Assembly: GCA_036971615.1 (NCBI GenBank)
Contig: JAYKKR010000015.1
Coordinates: forward strand, 310,001-374,000
DNA: 64,000 nucleotides
DNA from: Amyloporia xantha
Taxonomy: Eukaryota > Basidiomycota > Agaricomycetes > Polyporales > Adustoporiaceae
Reading direction: 5' to 3'
Shown: positions 1-10,709 of the stretch, piece after piece
Numbering within the stretch: the first letter of the stretch is position 1
Layout of the letters: each line of letters starts with the position of its first letter
The notes under the pieces: model-generated
Seen by the model: the letters and a program-made list of their open reading frames with translations, nothing else
Told to the model about the DNA's origin: nothing
Database searches by the model: none
Translations under genes and position numbers: made by a program

Positions 1-679
1 CATGTTCCGCTACCGCGCGTGGCGGATGGAGCAGGCCATACGGAGGCTCAATGAACGGATTGCATCCGGTGATCTCCCCCGGACGGACCTCCAGTATGAT
101 CGCTGGAAGGTCGCCCTTATCAAAGAACTCGTTAGTCACTATCATTGACAAGTTGAGCTCATCGCGCTGATTAACCACACACAGCGCGACAGTCTTGCGA
201 ACCTTGGCGAGATTGTGCTCGCCCGCGGGGGGAAGGAGGTGAGGTTGCCGCAGATTATCCACGCCGCGGTCGCGCACACGCGGTTCGATGTCGAGTGGGA
301 CCTCGACATTCACAAGCTGGCCGCGGTACCAATCGCGTATAAAGTGGCGCCGCCTCCTGAGGAAATCCTATCCTCGGAGCACCACCTCGACACAATCTGG
401 TGGGAGTGGCCCGACCGCGACGACGACAATCCGGAGTGGTGGGATTCACCTACATTGGTAGGTTCATGTGTTTCAAATATCACATTGTCCTCGTTGTTCT
501 GACATTGCAATTTTCAGGAGCTCATCGACAGGGAGACCGCAGAGGCGGATCAAGTCAAAATCACGATTGACCACTCCGAAGGCGGCCAATACATTGCGGC
601 CAGAATGCTCGCGCTGCAGGAGGGAGGCAATCCGAGGGGCACGCGCGTGCTGTATGCAATTCGGGAGGAGGTTCCCTGA
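1..679 (+). pseudogene. Gene W' (diverged copy of W), cut by window start, in-frame stop
   Basis: Partial gene whose true start lies left of the window; the open frame is already running at base 2. Exon 1 reads to 457 and splices (GT at 458, AG at 516-517) to 518-679, ending TGA. The protein shares a layout with gene W at 7107-7861: an N-terminal helical stretch, then a Trp-Trp motif segment (WWEWPD, later EWWD) where W has WWTWPD and AWWKY, then a short acidic C-terminal exon. A TGA at 146-148 interrupts the frame, with the same frame continuing after it. The only intron that could skip it would be about 22 nt, so I read it as a nonsense mutation. Function unknown. It forms part of the W-Z-S set with the genes at 1616-4311 and 4563-5787. 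Confidence 0.6.
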
Positions 680-1615
680 TTTGCTGCTTCGTTCACTCCC
701 GCGGATATTCCGCCATTGGTCGCGTAGTCTCCCTCATGTGTAGAAATGCAAATATATACGTATTGTGATGGTCGCGAGATAGTTACAACATTGACGTACG
801 GGAGCGTCAAGCGTAAGCCTGTCGTGGGCGCATTTTCCCTCAAGAGGTGCACTACTGTAACGCGCGAAGGCTGTCCGAGTTTGTGTCCAATCGTCGCGAC
901 AAAGGTGTCGGGCGGGATGTGTTTGCAAAAATAGCCTTTGTGAGCCTTTATTAACTGAGGTATTTTGAGTGTTTCTCCCAGTCAATAGCTAGGGGCATAT
1001 AATGCGAATCTCCCGCACAGGGAATGTAAGGATATCAGCCAATTCTGAAAGCAAGTGTCGCGGCGACGCGGGAAGCCGGAGGGTGTCAACAGCGAAATTG
1101 CACGGGTCGACTTGAAAGTGGATAGGAGCCCAGTGGCTGAGGCAGGCACCCCGCGAGCAATTGTCGCGAGTGAACGGCAAACATTGTCGCGGGCAGAAGC
1201 AAGTAGGTTCTGTGCTGCTGTCATGACCTTCAGAGAGCAGCTTTCTAGTGCCTTGGAGGATTCGGTCGCGGATGCAAGTTCGCGGTGGATTTCTGAAGTG
1301 TCGCGGTGGATTTCGGACGTGTCGCGGTGGATTCCTCACCTATGGAGTTGCGTCATTTACAATCACACGACTTGTAAAGATTGAGTTAGCTAATATATTT
1401 CATGTGGGACTGTTGAAGTCCCATTCTGTCGCGGCTGGGCGATACGTATATGCTAAAACTACAGCGGCTACTCTACGGACAGTCCGCGACACCCTGATAC
1501 CCTCCGCGGCTTCGCTCCTCACTGTGGTCCTCCTGCGCCCTTGTTGAGGGTCGAGCCGAAGGCATTTCCGCAAGCGCGTGCGCCCGCGCTGCTGTCTTGC
1601 GAGCTCCCAGATGCA
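680..1615. other. Intergenic stretch between W' and Z'
   Basis: I see no supportable gene here. The only structure I noticed is a short three-copy tandem repeat at 1281-1341, listed separately. The 3' ends of W' (from the left) and Z' (from the right) converge on this stretch. Confidence 0.5.
1281..1341. repeat. Three-copy 20-21 bp tandem repeat
   Basis: The core CGCGGTGGATTTC occurs three times at a spacing of 20-21 bp, the last copy with one change. It lies in the non-coding gap downstream of both W' and Z'. Confidence 0.7.
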
Positions 1616-4311
1616 CTACTTTGAGTAGGCGTGAAAGGGGGCCGCGGTGGGGGTATGTACGGGGAACAGGGGCCCGGGCCTGAAGGCGTGCGTCCTAGCC
1701 ACATCATTGAGCTGCCTGCGCATCTCCTCCATCTCACCTGCATATCCGTTGATCTGCGCGGAAATGGCGCTCAGGGATGCTTCGACTGAAAACGCATCCA
1801 GGCTCTGCTGCATCTTCTTCACCTCCTCGCGAAGGTTGACAACAGAGTCGCGAAGCTCTGCAGGCTCGACGGCGTTGAGGGTGTCCGCGAGCACTTTAAT
1901 GCGCTGGCTCGAGGACTCCACAATCGTTCCCAGCGTGTTGTAGTTGCTGCCCAGCGTCCTCATGTACTTGTCCATGCCATTATGGCGCTCCTCGAGCTGC
2001 TTGATCCGTGCCTGCAGATTACCTCCTGTCGCAATCTCGACCTCGGAAAGCCGCTTGGAAAGAGACGAGATCTTCGAGTTCACGGGAGCCACTGCATCCT
2101 TGATGTGGTCTTTGGAATATTCCTGCAGCTTCACGGATGTGTCTTCCAACACGCTGCGGATCTCCACCCTCGAAGCCAATGACGGCAGCTCGTGGTCGAG
2201 CTCATCGTCCAGTGAAGCAAACTTGGCCTCGAGAGCACGAACCGCTTTCTGGAGCTGCCGGGCCTGGAGGCGCTCCTTCGCGGCCAACTCTCGCTCCTTG
2301 GCTGCTAACTTTCGTTCCTTCGCGGCTAGTTCTCGCGGCTCGGCATCCCACTCCATGTCGCGATCGCTGGGGTGAACACTGCCGTGAGTGTCGTTCTCGA
2401 GCTCGTCGACTTCCTCTTCCTGCTCTTCGTCAGGCTCATTAGCGTTCAGTTTGCTGAAGGTGACCTGAGATTTCCGCGACGAGCTCGCGTTGCGCGAAGG
2501 GGGTTGCCCAACGCCCGGTGTCTTCGCGACGGGCGCCCGACTGGGTCCTGGATTCGCCGGGGCTGTCAACCCTTCTCGCTCCACGTCAATGGGGGGTGGG
2601 GTGGGTTTCAACCTCGGGTCGCGCTTTGCCCTCTTGCTCTTCGGCAGCGCTTGCACGACTTTGGGTGTGGTCGTAGTCGCGGACGTCTTAGGTCCGGGCG
2701 CCTTCGTCAAGTTCACCTTGTACACCTCGTACAACTGCCCATCGGGAAGGACATTGTGGCCCTTTTCATCTTGATGCAAAAAGCCTGCATCGCGCGAGTA
2801 GACCGTGTTGGTCGGTGGCTTGATGCCATCCTTGATGCATTGCCGGGCGTACTCCTGGAATGCTGTCGCGGTTTCCGTGACATTCTTGCGGCCGCTGATT
2901 GCCTTGCCGGTGGGTGTCCGAGGGGCCAAAGAGCATTTGCCTTTGCTCCGCGCGCAGCGGATGCAGCGCGCGAAAGATGATGGCGCGACCTTGCAAGGCT
3001 GCTTATTCGCGATGCACAGCGTGCACGGTACCAGCTAGCAAAAAGATGGGTGAGTAGCGTGAAGGTGACGCGATGACAGTACTTACTGATACAGTCGCGT
3101 CCTTGGCTGCATCCTCAATCTTTGCGACCTCGGCAGCGGCTTTGGCGCGGATCTCCTTCTCCTTCTCGGTCTCCTCCTTGTCGGTTCCCTCCTTTCCCCG
3201 CGTCGACCTCCGAGGAATGCCCTTTCCTGCCATTTTCTTGCCTTTCCTTTGCGACGGGGATGCTTCCTCCTCACTGTCGTCATCCACCTCCTCGTCATTC
3301 TCGTCGGGACCATCATCCTTGTCATGACCCCCTCATCGTCCGTATCGTCCGTATCCTCCTCATCCGCATCCTCTGCTTCCTGCCGTGACCGCTTCCTTGC
3401 CCCCGTGGCCCCGGACTTGTCGACAGGAGCTACAGTGGTTCTGCTCGATTGGGCAGCCATACGGGGCACGCTGACGTAGGGAATGTGGGTGCGATTTTCG
3501 CGGGAGTCATGCTTGCCTATGTTCTTGAGTGACTGATGGCTGGGCTTTGCTTGCGATGGCTGCGCGACGCAAACAGTGCCCTTGCCTGCCAATGGGGGTG
3601 GCTGTGAGGACGTGCTCGCCGCAGACTGGGATACCGCGCGCTGCTGGGACGGGCGGGATTCGGTCGCGGCGTCGGCCTGACGGGATGGCTTCGCAGTTTT
3701 GGTGGGGCGGGCTCCGTGTCCTGATCAGCGGACGACTTCCGCTTTTGGCCACTCGCACGGGACTTTGACGCTTCAGGTTGCGCGCTCGGCGATGTTGGTC
3801 CGCCAGATGCAGCGGCAGGAACAGGAGCTTCCGCTGGTAAATACAAAGTCTCAGTCAGTTCCCTAGACAAATGACAAAAATGTTGCTTACCTCTTACAGT
3901 CCACCACTGGTCCTTCCCCAGCTCGACCTCCCGAGTAGGGGCAGGCACAACAAATTCCTTCTTCCGCTCGGCAGAAATCCGCGGGTCATCGACCCGAATG
4001 CGGCGAAGGTCGGCGCCGTTCCTAGACGCCACGTACTCCAGCACCGCACTGAACAACAATGCTGGGACGCGAAGCGACCTTTTCACATCTTTGGGCACGT
4101 CGCGGAAGGCGTGCCAGCCCTTTTTCTAATGTGGATGAACATATTAGTTGTTTGACAGCGAGCTCATCGTTGTACTCACAAACTCGGTGTAGACCATTTG
4201 CTCATAACGCATGTACTCCGGTGCTTCAGGGAGGGGAGCGCAGGCAAGCGCGGCACCCAGACGCGCGGTCGCGGTATCAATGGTCAATTGGCGGATGGTG
4301 GTGTCAGACAT
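1616..4311 (-). pseudogene. Gene Z' : zinc-cluster/coiled-coil protein, frameshifted copy
   Basis: Reads leftward from an ATG at 4311. Exon 1 matches the start of Z. The second exon (from about 4125, after an intron of about 55 nt) carries the conserved block with RVPALLFSAVLEYV and RVDDP that Z shows as QVPPLLVSAMAQYT and KVDDP. A long basic/acidic low-complexity segment follows, then the last exon from about 3036. That exon opens with a cysteine cluster of spacing C-x2-C-x6-C-x9-C-x2-C-x6-C (Zn2Cys6-like), then the conserved IKDGIKPP, a KSKRAKR basic patch, an ELAAKER heptad repeat and a long coiled coil to the stop at 1616. The low-complexity part needs at least two single-base frame changes (near the AAAA around 3700 and the G-run near 3330). 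It is therefore a pseudogene or carries sequencing errors. Role unknown; a nuclear DNA-binding role is inferred only from the cysteine cluster. Confidence 0.65.
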
Positions 4312-4562
4312 GCTGTGGGAGAGGACTGAAGATGAAACGGAGATAGTGAATCAGGCGAATAGCTGGTTATGGAGGAGATGGAGGTTAGAACTGACTTTGA
4401 TGCGCGCGACCTTCGAGGAACTGAATGCGTTACGGGTTATGTCAGCAGCGCTCGATCAACTCGTCACGTTTCGCGGCGATCGTGAGCAATCTGCATTGAT
4501 CGCGACTGTCGTATTCCACTCAGTGTCTCGTCTTCCCAACCGACCTCATCTCGCGCGGACAA
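4312..4562. promoter_or_regulatory. Shared intergenic promoter region of divergent Z' and S'
   Basis: 251 bp separate the start codons of Z' (leftward) and S' (rightward). The same divergent arrangement with almost the same spacing (about 244 bp) occurs in both inverted arms, which suggests a conserved bidirectional promoter. I did not identify a specific binding site. Confidence 0.5.
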
Positions 4563-5787
4563 ATGGCGCGGGCGATGGACTCTGACATAGATAACTGTGA
4601 GTACGCGTCTCGCGCATGACTGATACTGATGTTTTGTAGCTGTGTTTGATCGAGAACGATCTCCGGTGACCCTCGACGCATTCATGTCGGAATCTAGTGA
4701 CCTGGAATCGAACACTGGTAAGTAGAGCCATTTCCAGCCCCATTTCGGGAGCTTCTTTCGTCCATTTCACCTAAATCTCAAAGGCGTCGATTCGGCGCTC
4801 CAAGACAACAACATGAACACCCGCGCGGTCCCGATTGATGTGGAAATATTTGATCTCGAGCCAGGTAATGTTTCGGGTCGCTCGATGTTGTGATCTCATC
4901 TAACATCCGCGCGAAGTCTCCGAACGCTCTCGGAGCCCCATTGAGCTCGACATCCTCGATCAGGATACTGACATTCCTCCCGCTGGCGACTATGTAGCTC
5001 ACAATAGTGAGTGAGGGAATTGTTTGCCCAGCTTGTTTTAACTTGCTTCATGTAGGAGCCGTTCTTCGTGACCGATCACCGGTGGACCTGGCAGACATGT
5101 TCAATCAGGATAGCGGTGACCTCAGTAATGGAGGTACGTCTGAAATAACAGCTATGGCACAAGTACTACAAGTACTACCACTCATATAATGCAGAGGAGC
5201 ATGCTCGCGAGCGTTCTCCGATCGACCTGAACGATGTCGTTAATGTCGATTCGAATGACGCGCTGGATGATATTGCGCGTGCCAACGCAGACGCGAAAGG
5301 AAAACGCAAAGGTAAGAAAGATTGGAACACTCTCAAAGAACAAAGCTCGATTGAAATCACACATAACGAAGAGGAATCCAATGTTGCACCCGCGACTGAG
5401 GCTCGGAGACCCTTGCCGCGTGACGACGCTGTCGCGCGCCCGCCACCTTCTGTTTCTGACCCCGCTCGATATAGCTACATAAAGGAGACTGTTGGACAAG
5501 GTGTGTAATCTTGCAGTTTATCCTAACAGGCTATTTATCTTCACATAGGGTTTCCTTCTGTGAGGGAGGCCACTTACGTTCGCGATGTGCGCAGACACTC
5601 TCGCGAGCAGTTGATCGCGGTCAACCGCGACATTGAGGCGCTCGAGGACATCCTCTTTCTGGTGCGGGGGATTCAGCAGCTACTGAGAACAAGGAGGACA
5701 GCAAGGACGATTTCCGAAGTAGAGAGAAGGCTGTGGGTGGATGGGTGTCCCTCACCGGATGAGGACGAGGATGGTGGTCCAAAGTAG
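4563..5787 (+). CDS. Gene S' : Ser-Pro motif protein, seven exons, intact
   Basis: Seven exons join in one frame: 4563-4596, 4640-4717, 4784-4864, 4917-5006, 5056-5133, 5195-5500 and 5549-5787, giving about 301 residues. Exons 2, 4, 5 and 6 each carry one copy of a short motif of the form R-S-P-(I/V)-x-L followed by an acidic run (RERSPVTLD, RSRSPIELD, RDRSPVDLA, RERSPIDLN). This suggests growth by exon duplication. The last exon begins GFPSVRE and contains an amphipathic segment around IEALEDILFLVRGIQQLL that aligns with GFPRGSE and IEEDIDVANAILKL in gene S of the arms. No known domain recognised. It is divergent from Z' and followed by the 166-bp repeat array, as S is followed by the 87-bp array. 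All splice sites are GT-AG and phases agree, so I consider the structure reliable. Confidence 0.75.
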
Positions 5788-7106
5788 ACCTCAATTTAGC
5801 CCTATTCATTTTCACTGTAATCTCAATGTGAACTTCACCTCCACCGCGCTGTGCATGTATGCTAAGGCAAACCATAACAGTACTTGATTTTGCAGTGTAT
5901 AATAGCTACATTGCACCCTATAGTATGCACACCATATAGGACTACATCCCGACCGTGCCTAAGTGCGGATTGGTCTGGTTATTGTGTTGTAAATTAAGGG
6001 GCTTCCTCACGCGCGTGCACTCACGACATGCTGAAAACCCGCTTGGTGCCAATTTCCACATCTTGCAACAGGATCGGTAAATATGATACCTAATATTTTA
6101 AAAAGGTCTCCAAGCACCATGGCACGAGATTGACCGGTCGCGTTCGCGCGCGGTCTTGCACCGTAGGGAAGCATATTACGAGCGGCCGCGCTTAGAGTAA
6201 GGACAGTCGATAAAATATCTTATCGGCCGATCTTACTTCCAAGATGCGGAAATGGCATCGCGCGAGCCTGCAGTATGGCCCACGGCGCGAGACGGGTCGG
6301 TCACGGTGGTCTCGCGCGGTCTTGCACCGTAGGGAAGCATATTACGAGCGGCCGCGCTTAGAGTAAGGACAGTCGATAAAATATCTTATCGGCCGATCTT
6401 ACTTCCAAGATGCGGAAATGGCATCGCGCGAGCCTGCAGTATGGCCCACGGCGCGAGACGGGTCGGTCGCGGTGGTCTCGCGCGGTCTTGCACCGTAGGG
6501 AAACATATTACGAGCGGCCGCGCTTAGAGTAAGGACAGTCGATAAAATATCTTATCGGCCGGGCCTAGCTCTATGTGATAGTGGTACACCTCGGCCGCGC
6601 TATACCTGTGGGGAATGCAGCGCGCGTCGGGCGATGCTGTCTCGTAGGTCACAGCGGGGGCGTCGGCCGGCGTCCGGCGCCACTTGGGTCAGGCTACATT
6701 GTCAGGCATATATGTCCTAGGAGTCAGGGGTACAGTGACTGAAAGGTGTGGAATTGGCTGGCGCAGAAGGACGTCATGCATTTATGCACTCACCGCGCAG
6801 ACGAAACGGATACATACGCCACCTGATAACACCCACCTTTGACATGGCGCGATGTCCAAAGAGCATGATTTGCTGGCGTCCTCGAGCTCGGCCATTCGTC
6901 AATGCTACCCCGAAGTTAAGCGTCTGAATCGCATCGCCATCCACATGATTGGATGGTAATGTGATTCAGCCGCTTAAATACAAGGTCCATTGAACAAATG
7001 GGAGACGCTGGGGACGTCATGCACTCGTGCTCATAAAGGCAGCGACAAGAAATACATACAGACGACGGCGAGATCCACCTACGACATGGCGCGCAGAGAC
7101 CCGGTC
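5788..7106. other. Gene-free stretch between S' and W
   Basis: No gene seen. It holds the 166-bp tandem array at 6151-6560. The rest (5788-6150 and 6561-7106) shows no recognisable feature. The 3' ends of S' and W face each other across it, so this may be the seam between the two gene sets. Confidence 0.5.
6151..6560. repeat. 166-bp tandem repeat array, about 2.5 copies
   Basis: Unit starts at 6151, 6317 and 6483 with an exact 166 bp period; the third copy breaks off near 6560. Copies are almost identical. Each unit contains GCGGCCGC and a small hairpin (CGATAA, six-base loop, TTATCG) followed by CGGCCGA. It sits about 360 bp past the stop of S', the same relative place as the 87-bp CGGCCG array next to gene S. 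Confidence 0.85.
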
Positions 7107-7861
7107 TCACTCCTCATCTGGCAACAGCACCTCTTTGAAGGCGTCCAACATCCTTGTGAGGTCGCCGGCATCGCGATGGCGGCTCTCGGCGAAGCGGGTG
7201 ACCAGGCGTTCGACATCATCCAATCGATGGCTGACCGCTCTCATATCGCGGTAGTTGACTTGATAGGTGTCGCCGCGACGCTAGGCGGCAATCGATGCAA
7301 TTTATGTGAATGAATGTGTTGAAAAGGTGGGAGCGGGGTGGCGACTTACTCTGTCATGCAGTGGATACTTCCACCATGCTGGAAGGTGACTGGGAGGGTC
7401 GTCTGGCCAAGTCCACCACGCGGGCTCGGTTTCTGTGTGCAGCTTCTGTAGCTGCAAGGATGGCGGCGAGGCGAGCGGCGTGAACGGCTGTATCTCGAGG
7501 ACGTGGATCCGTGGGACGGCCCCAAAGACGGTGGCGTCGCTGATCTTGCGGACGACGTCGGGGAGCTCGACGTCGGTGACGCCAACGAGGGCGAGGCGGC
7601 CAAGGCAGTCGCGAAGGGCTTCCTGCTGAGTGTCAGAGCAGACACGTTGGGGAAGGCGAAGCTTACCATTTCCATGCGGAGGCCAATCTCCCACCGCGCC
7701 AAGGTGATGTCGAAGCCAGCCACCTTGTCTCTACCGGCGGCGACAGACATGATGGTCGCTAGCGCCTGCTCGCAGCGCCAGGCATAGTATGAGATCAGTC
7801 GGCGGTTGATAGCGATGAGGCTGGAGAGGGACTGTTCGCGATTCTTCAAGGCGAGAGCCAT
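7107..7861 (-). CDS. Gene W : small protein with Trp-Trp motifs, three exons
   Basis: Three exons join in phase: 7861-7667, 7625-7350 and 7280-7107, giving 214 residues. Exon 1 is helical (RRLISYYAWRCEQALA). Exon 2 ends with a Trp- and Pro-rich segment (EPAWWTWPDD, then PAWWKYP). Exon 3 is charged (RRGDTYQVNYRD, then VERLVTRFAE) and ends in an acidic tail. The same order is seen in W' at the window start, so the family is real although I recognise no named domain. No signal peptide or membrane segment is visible. It lies just outside the left arm of the large inverted repeat and is not duplicated in the right arm. Confidence 0.65.
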
Positions 7862-8246
7862 TGCGCCGTGGGGTGAATGGGTTGGTAGGCCAAGGCGAAA
7901 TGCAAGGCGAATTTGAGGAGTCGATGGTGGATCGGGTGATCGCCTCGAGGGAAGGTCATGGCGAAGATCCGTCGGAGATAAGCATCGGCCAAGTATCTGA
8001 AGGTGATCGCGTGGATATGATCCGTTGTTGATAAGGGATCAGGAGGCAGGGGCGTGAGAGATCGCCATTCAGTATGAAAAGGAAGCTGTCATGGATCACA
8101 ATAAGCCAATTGTCATCTGTCCGCAGTGACACACCATACAGTCACTATAGCCTACTCTATAGGGAGAGATATGGGTGAAATTTTTATTACTTAGTAAGGA
8201 GAGCAGACGTCGGCCGACGCCATCGCTATAGCCTGCAGTGCAGGGT

Positions 8247-8593
8247 CGGCCGAGACGGTATAATATAGCCTGTAGATACGGCGCGGCCGAGTGCGCCATA
8301 TTTCCCTGGTATATTCTCGCCTTCAAGTAGCGTCGGCCGAGAGGGTATAATATAGCCTGTAGACATGGCGCGGCCGAGTGCGCCATATTTCCGTGGTATA
8401 TTATCGCCTTCAAGTAGTGTCGGCCGAGAGGGTATAATATAGCCTGTAGACATGGCGCAGCCGAGTGCGCCATATTTCCGTGGTATATTATCGCCTTCCA
8501 GTAGCGTCGGCCGAGGGCTATAATATAGCCTTTAGACACGGCGCGGCCGAGTGCGCCATATTTCCGTGGTATATTATCGCCTTCAAGTAGCGT
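8247..8593. repeat. 87-bp tandem array, left arm, four copies
   Basis: CGGCCGA marks unit starts at 8247, 8334, 8421, 8508 and 8594, a period of 87 (one of 86) bp. Each unit holds two CGGCCG sites, a GGTATAATATAGCC block and a related GGTATATTATCGCC block. 87 is divisible by three, so a spurious long ORF runs through the array. It lies close to the outer end of the arm. Confidence 0.9.
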
Positions 8594-8803
8594 CGGCCGA
8601 TGGTGGATGCAGTGGTATTCATATCGCGCATCATGGCGCGCCGCGCTTATGGGCCTGGTATGCCCACTGGGATGGTATTTTCATGGCGCGGTATCGGCGC
8701 CGCCAGGTCATGTGTTCGCGTATATTGGTAAAGCAACTCAATATTCTGTGACTACATTTTGTCCTTGATGCCAACGACATCGGAGTATATACTGTATAAC
8801 GAA

Positions 8804-10465
8804 TTATATCTCGCCATTCCACATCATGGCTTCAACCCCAGTGGTCCCGTCCTGCGGTGGCTTGGCTGTGAGCAAGGATTTGATGGGCTGGTGCAGCTTC
8901 AAGATTGCGTTGGCGACGTCGATGTCCTCTTCTATACGTCGTAACCTCTCGCTCAGGGATTGCGCTTGAAGGAACATCAAGTTTTCTTCGCTTCCGCGAG
9001 GAAAACCTTCTATTGTTTTCTTTAGCGAATGGCAAATTGCGAGCGCAGTGTCATACCGAATTTAATCTCGATGGCGTTCATGGCGCTATTGGGGGAGTGG
9101 CCTCTGCCATCATCAAAGTATGGATTCTCCAATTCTTTGCATATTTAAGTATGGTGAAAGGGTGAATTTCGCTGTACTTACTTGAGTCAATGATGTCCTC
9201 GTCGTGATCCAGAATGGGAGCGAGGGCGAAGGTACGAGGGAGATCCTGGCCACGGTCTCTGAGCCGCTGACGGTGTGCCTCCAAGTCCTGGAGTGGTATC
9301 AGCATGACGATGAAGGCGATGGAGGGCTTTCACTTACCAGAGGACCGCGGGGTATGTTGTGCTCGTCAACACCTCATTTATAATGTCAAGGTACTGTCTA
9401 TGAGTATTCAAACACAAAGGCAAGAGAAAGCGAGGCAAAATACCTGGCGATTGAGTTGGATGAGGCGCTCATCCGCCATGTCAACATCGCCATCTTGGCT
9501 ATGCGCAAGGTCGTGATCAAGTGCGCCGTCCATCCCGCCGTCCACGCCGCCGTCCACGCCGCCATCCACGACGCCATCCATAGGCGCGCCTCTATCTTCA
9601 ATAGTAGAGGAATGGAGTGTCAGTAGGAAATAGGTTTAAAAACATGAGTGTGGACATACCTGGGGATGGAGTGGCCGGGAGATCCAGCTGATCGCGGAGC
9701 TGGAGGACTGGAGACAGCGATGGCGACAAGTCGAGGTGTGCACGATGAGGGACAGGCGACTCGAAGGTAGGCTGGGCGCTGTGCACTCGCTCTGGAGATG
9801 CCTCCAGGTCAAGCTGTGGACGGTGCAACGGGGTGTTTACCTGCGATGGCGAAAGGTCCAGGGCGGATCTAAAAGGTGAGGTCTGCATTCGCGATTGCGA
9901 GGTGAAATCCAACGGTTGTCTTGATAGCGAGGTATTCGGCGGTGAGGGCGAAATGTTGAGCGATGGACGGAAGAGATCTATATCTTGGGAAGATGCCGAC
10001 TGCATTGTGGGCCTACGTAGTTGAGGGGACGTTAATTGGGGGAAGACGAGGTCCACACGTCTTTTTGAAGTAGGCGCGGACGGCGGTGGCGGCATATCGA
10101 GAGGAGTGCTACGTTGTGCAGATCCCCCCTGAACGTTGGCAAGGTCAGGCGTTGGCGACATAGCAAAGCGAAAGTTGAGCGGCGGCGGGGATGGCGATGG
10201 TGATGCGGACAAATCGCCAAGCGTACGCGCTGGTGGCAGAGTGCGTGAAGGCGAAGGCGAAGGCGAAGACGCCACATCCAGAATTGGGCGAGAAACATCC
10301 CCTCTGATGGGCGAGGACTCGAAGTCCAGGGTAGGGCGAGGGGCATCACCTCTGATGGGCGAGGAGTCGAAGTCTAGTATTTGGCGGGCTGAGGGGAGTG
10401 AGCGCAGGTTGGCGTGAGGATATCTACATGATGTGCTCACCTAGCTCGTCTGCATGTTCCGACAT
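8804..10465 (-). pseudogene. Gene S, left-arm copy, one frameshift
   Basis: Mirror copy of the gene at 28562-30222. Exon 1 is 10465-10441 and exon 2 is 10388-9660, open here over its whole length. Exon 3 is 9595-9444 and exon 4 is 9393-9338, where one G is missing near 9369 compared with the right arm. Exons continue to the stop at 8804. The product would be Ser/Pro-rich for 240 residues with repeated (D/E)SSPIRGD and LD(F/L) motifs. A Gly-Asp-Val run and an alpha-helical C-terminal domain beginning GFPRGSEEN follow. It is related to S' at 4563-5787 in layout and C-terminal domain. Function unknown. The single-base loss lies in a two-base G run, so a sequencing error is possible. Confidence 0.6.
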
Positions 10466-10709
10466 GGTTGAAAGCAAGGCGGAAGGAATGCGGAAACGTG
10501 CCAAGTTCGTCTAGAGGCATCTAATATACCCATGAGCGCAACACGTGCGGTGCCGATCGAACGGGCGCGGATCTTTCCGCCAGGCGCCCGCCATCAACCA
10601 ACGCGATGCACCGCGTGGGTCTGACTTCGTCTCTTCTTCTACCACCACCACCACCACCACCGCCATCACCACAGCTGTCCAAATCCCATCTCGCTTTGCT
10701 TCTACCACC
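10466..10709. promoter_or_regulatory. Shared intergenic promoter region of S and Z, left arm
   Basis: 244 bp between the divergent start codons of S and Z. It contains a run of CAC triplets at about 10640-10665 in the Z leader. Its counterpart is 28319-28561 in the right arm. Confidence 0.5.

Noticed and set aside
6880..6930. 5S rRNA-like string (CCCCGAAGTTAAGCGTCTG)
   Set aside because: Only a short match to part of plant-type 5S; flanking stems and the internal control region expected for fungal 5S are absent.
8096..8539. ORF of 147 codons repeating a tyrosine/alanine-rich block (and its mirror at 30392-30900)
   Set aside because: It follows the 87-bp array, whose period is a multiple of three; the reading is a by-product of the repeat.
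10032..10417. Opposite-strand ORFs within gene S and gene Z
   Set aside because: They are shadows in GC-rich coding exons; splice phases and conservation with S' and Z' support only one strand.
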